Assembly: GCA_963710275.1 (NCBI GenBank)
Contig: CAVPZS010000008.1
Coordinates: forward strand, 806,001-870,000
Reading direction: 5' to 3'
Origin: Rhodoblastus sp963710275
Lineage (GTDB): Bacteria; Pseudomonadota; Alphaproteobacteria; Rhizobiales; Beijerinckiaceae
Length of the DNA: 64,000 bases
Shown here: in pieces, positions 63,443 to 64,000 of the stretch
How positions within the stretch are numbered: the first letter of the stretch is position 1
How the letters are laid out: every line of letters starts with the position of its first letter
Program-made: the position numbers and the translations under genes
Notes under the pieces: generated by a model
The model's database searches: none
What the model was told of the DNA's origin: nothing
The model's input: only the letters and a program-made list of their open reading frames with translations

Positions 63443-64000
63443 CTATTCGGAGGGGAAGTCTTCCGGAGCCGGCGCGCAGAAAAACGCGACAAAGGCGGCG
63501 TTCTCGGGAGGGCTCGCGCCCCAGCGCGGAACGCGCAGGCAGTAGGCGCGAAAATCGGCGCCGTGGTCGGCGAGGAGGGTTTTCTCCTCGCGCGGCACGG
63601 CGATCCGGCTGAAATATTGCCACATGCCGACCAGGATCAACGCCGCTCCCGAAAGCCAGGCATAGGCGGCAAGCCGCTCGTCAGGCGCGCCGCTATCAAC
63701 CTGTTCGCAGAGCTGGACGACGACTATCCACAACGCGAATTGCAGCAACACGATGGAATAGACCGGATTGCGCGTAAGCCGGTAAATCCCGCCGGTGACG
63801 AGTTTGCGTGAATGACCATAGTCCCAGGCCGTGCCGCCCTGGCGCGAAAGATGCGCCATCAATGCAATCTTCGCCAGATAGCAGGCGGAGACCAAGGCCA
63901 GGGGAACGGCGAGTTGCGGCAGGCGATCGGCGAACTTCTCCGCATGCGTCGTGAGGAACAGGCCGACGAAAGCCGTCGCCACAAGTTCGGCGCGAAAGGT
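63443..64000 (-). CDS. Isoprenylcysteine carboxyl methyltransferase-family membrane protein (may be partial)
   Basis: At least 180 residues with about four membrane spans. The ICMT/phospholipid methyltransferase signature is clear: GGIYRLTRNPVYSI, then EEKTLLADHGADFRAYCLRVPRW. Family members methylate small membrane or lipid substrates using SAM; bacterial substrates are mostly unknown. GTG 63982 is a possible start, but the frame stays open to the end of the window, so the true start may lie outside. The tail after VPRWG is unusual (AFVAFFCAPAPEDF). Confidence 0.8.
   Translation of the reverse strand, partial: TFRAELVATAFVGLFLTTHAEKFADRLPQLAVPLALVSACYLAKIALMAHLSRQGGTAWDYGHSRKLVTGGIYRLTRNPVYSIVLLQFALWIVVVQLCEQVDSGAPDERLAAYAWLSGAALILVGMWQYFSRIAVPREEKTLLADHGADFRAYCLRVPRWGASPPENAAFVAFFCAPAPEDFPSE

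Noticed and set aside
60486..63623. Two long minus-strand frames (562 and 384 codons) over topA
   Set aside because: They are antisense to an intact topA; their composition is typical of shadow frames.

Overview
The window is a 64 kb piece of a GC-rich alphaproteobacterial chromosome, most likely Hyphomicrobiales (Rhizobiales) and plausibly Beijerinckiaceae-like. This is inferred from gene content: a double-PilZ protein of rhizobial type, a PutA without a DNA-binding domain, a NasS/NasT pair, a kinase/phosphatase gene in the nitrate operon, and menA in an otherwise alphaproteobacterial setting. No rRNA or tRNA is present, so placement is tentative. No transposase, integrase or CRISPR array was seen.

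Layout. 0-6.5 kb is housekeeping: the tail of one gene, a small secreted protein, putA, a PilZ protein, a gamma-carbonic-anhydrase-like protein, a DksA-like zinc-finger protein and a HicA-like orphan. 6.5-38.8 kb is a large aromatic catabolic island. It holds a fumarylacetoacetase-family hydrolase and a fused 2-oxoacid:ferredoxin oxidoreductase (minus), 2-hydroxymuconic semialdehyde hydrolase and an SDR (plus), an unidentified membrane protein with a Liv-type ABC importer, the complete meta-cleavage lower pathway (dmpI,H,G,F,E,C), catechol 2,3-dioxygenase, the six-gene phenol hydroxylase (dmpKLMNOP), a divergent GntR repressor candidate, the six-gene toluene-4-monooxygenase-type operon (tmoABCDEF), and a sigma-54 activator of the XylR/DmpR/TbuT type. 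38.8-43.9 kb carries an AEC transporter, a membrane protein, a dienelactone hydrolase, a pentapeptide-repeat protein and menA. 43.9-54.7 kb is an assimilatory nitrate/nitrite locus (nasT, nasS, nirB, nirD, nasA, narK, PP2C-kinase). 54.8-64 kb holds a FUSC exporter, aroQ, phoH, pyrB, two paralogous small membrane proteins, topA and an ICMT-family methyltransferase.

How it works together. The tmo enzyme can hydroxylate toluene or benzene to cresols or phenol. Phenol hydroxylase makes catechols, catechol 2,3-dioxygenase opens the ring, and both the hydrolytic (DmpD) and the dehydrogenase/decarboxylase (DmpC,I,H) branches lead to DmpE,G,F, giving pyruvate and acyl-CoA. A textbook -24/-12 promoter and a perfect 18-bp palindrome precede tmoA, fitting control by the sigma-54 regulator downstream. 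An AT-rich motif around ATATCGATA recurs in four promoter regions of the island and is a candidate operator for the GntR regulator. The nitrate operon also has a good -24/-12 promoter, plus a leader hairpin with an AAAGAC hexaloop of the kind bound by ANTAR antiterminators such as NasT.

Caution. Many genes are interrupted by single-base indels, mainly one-base insertions, that disappear when one base is dropped or added. Corrected tmoA is 500 codons with every di-iron ligand in the family position. These are most likely sequence errors, so broken genes are annotated at full extent as CDS and the suspected indel positions are given. Several clean genes (fused oxidoreductase, ABC genes, dmpB, dmpF, dmpH, tmoF, the sigma-54 regulator, topA) show that the errors are unevenly spread.
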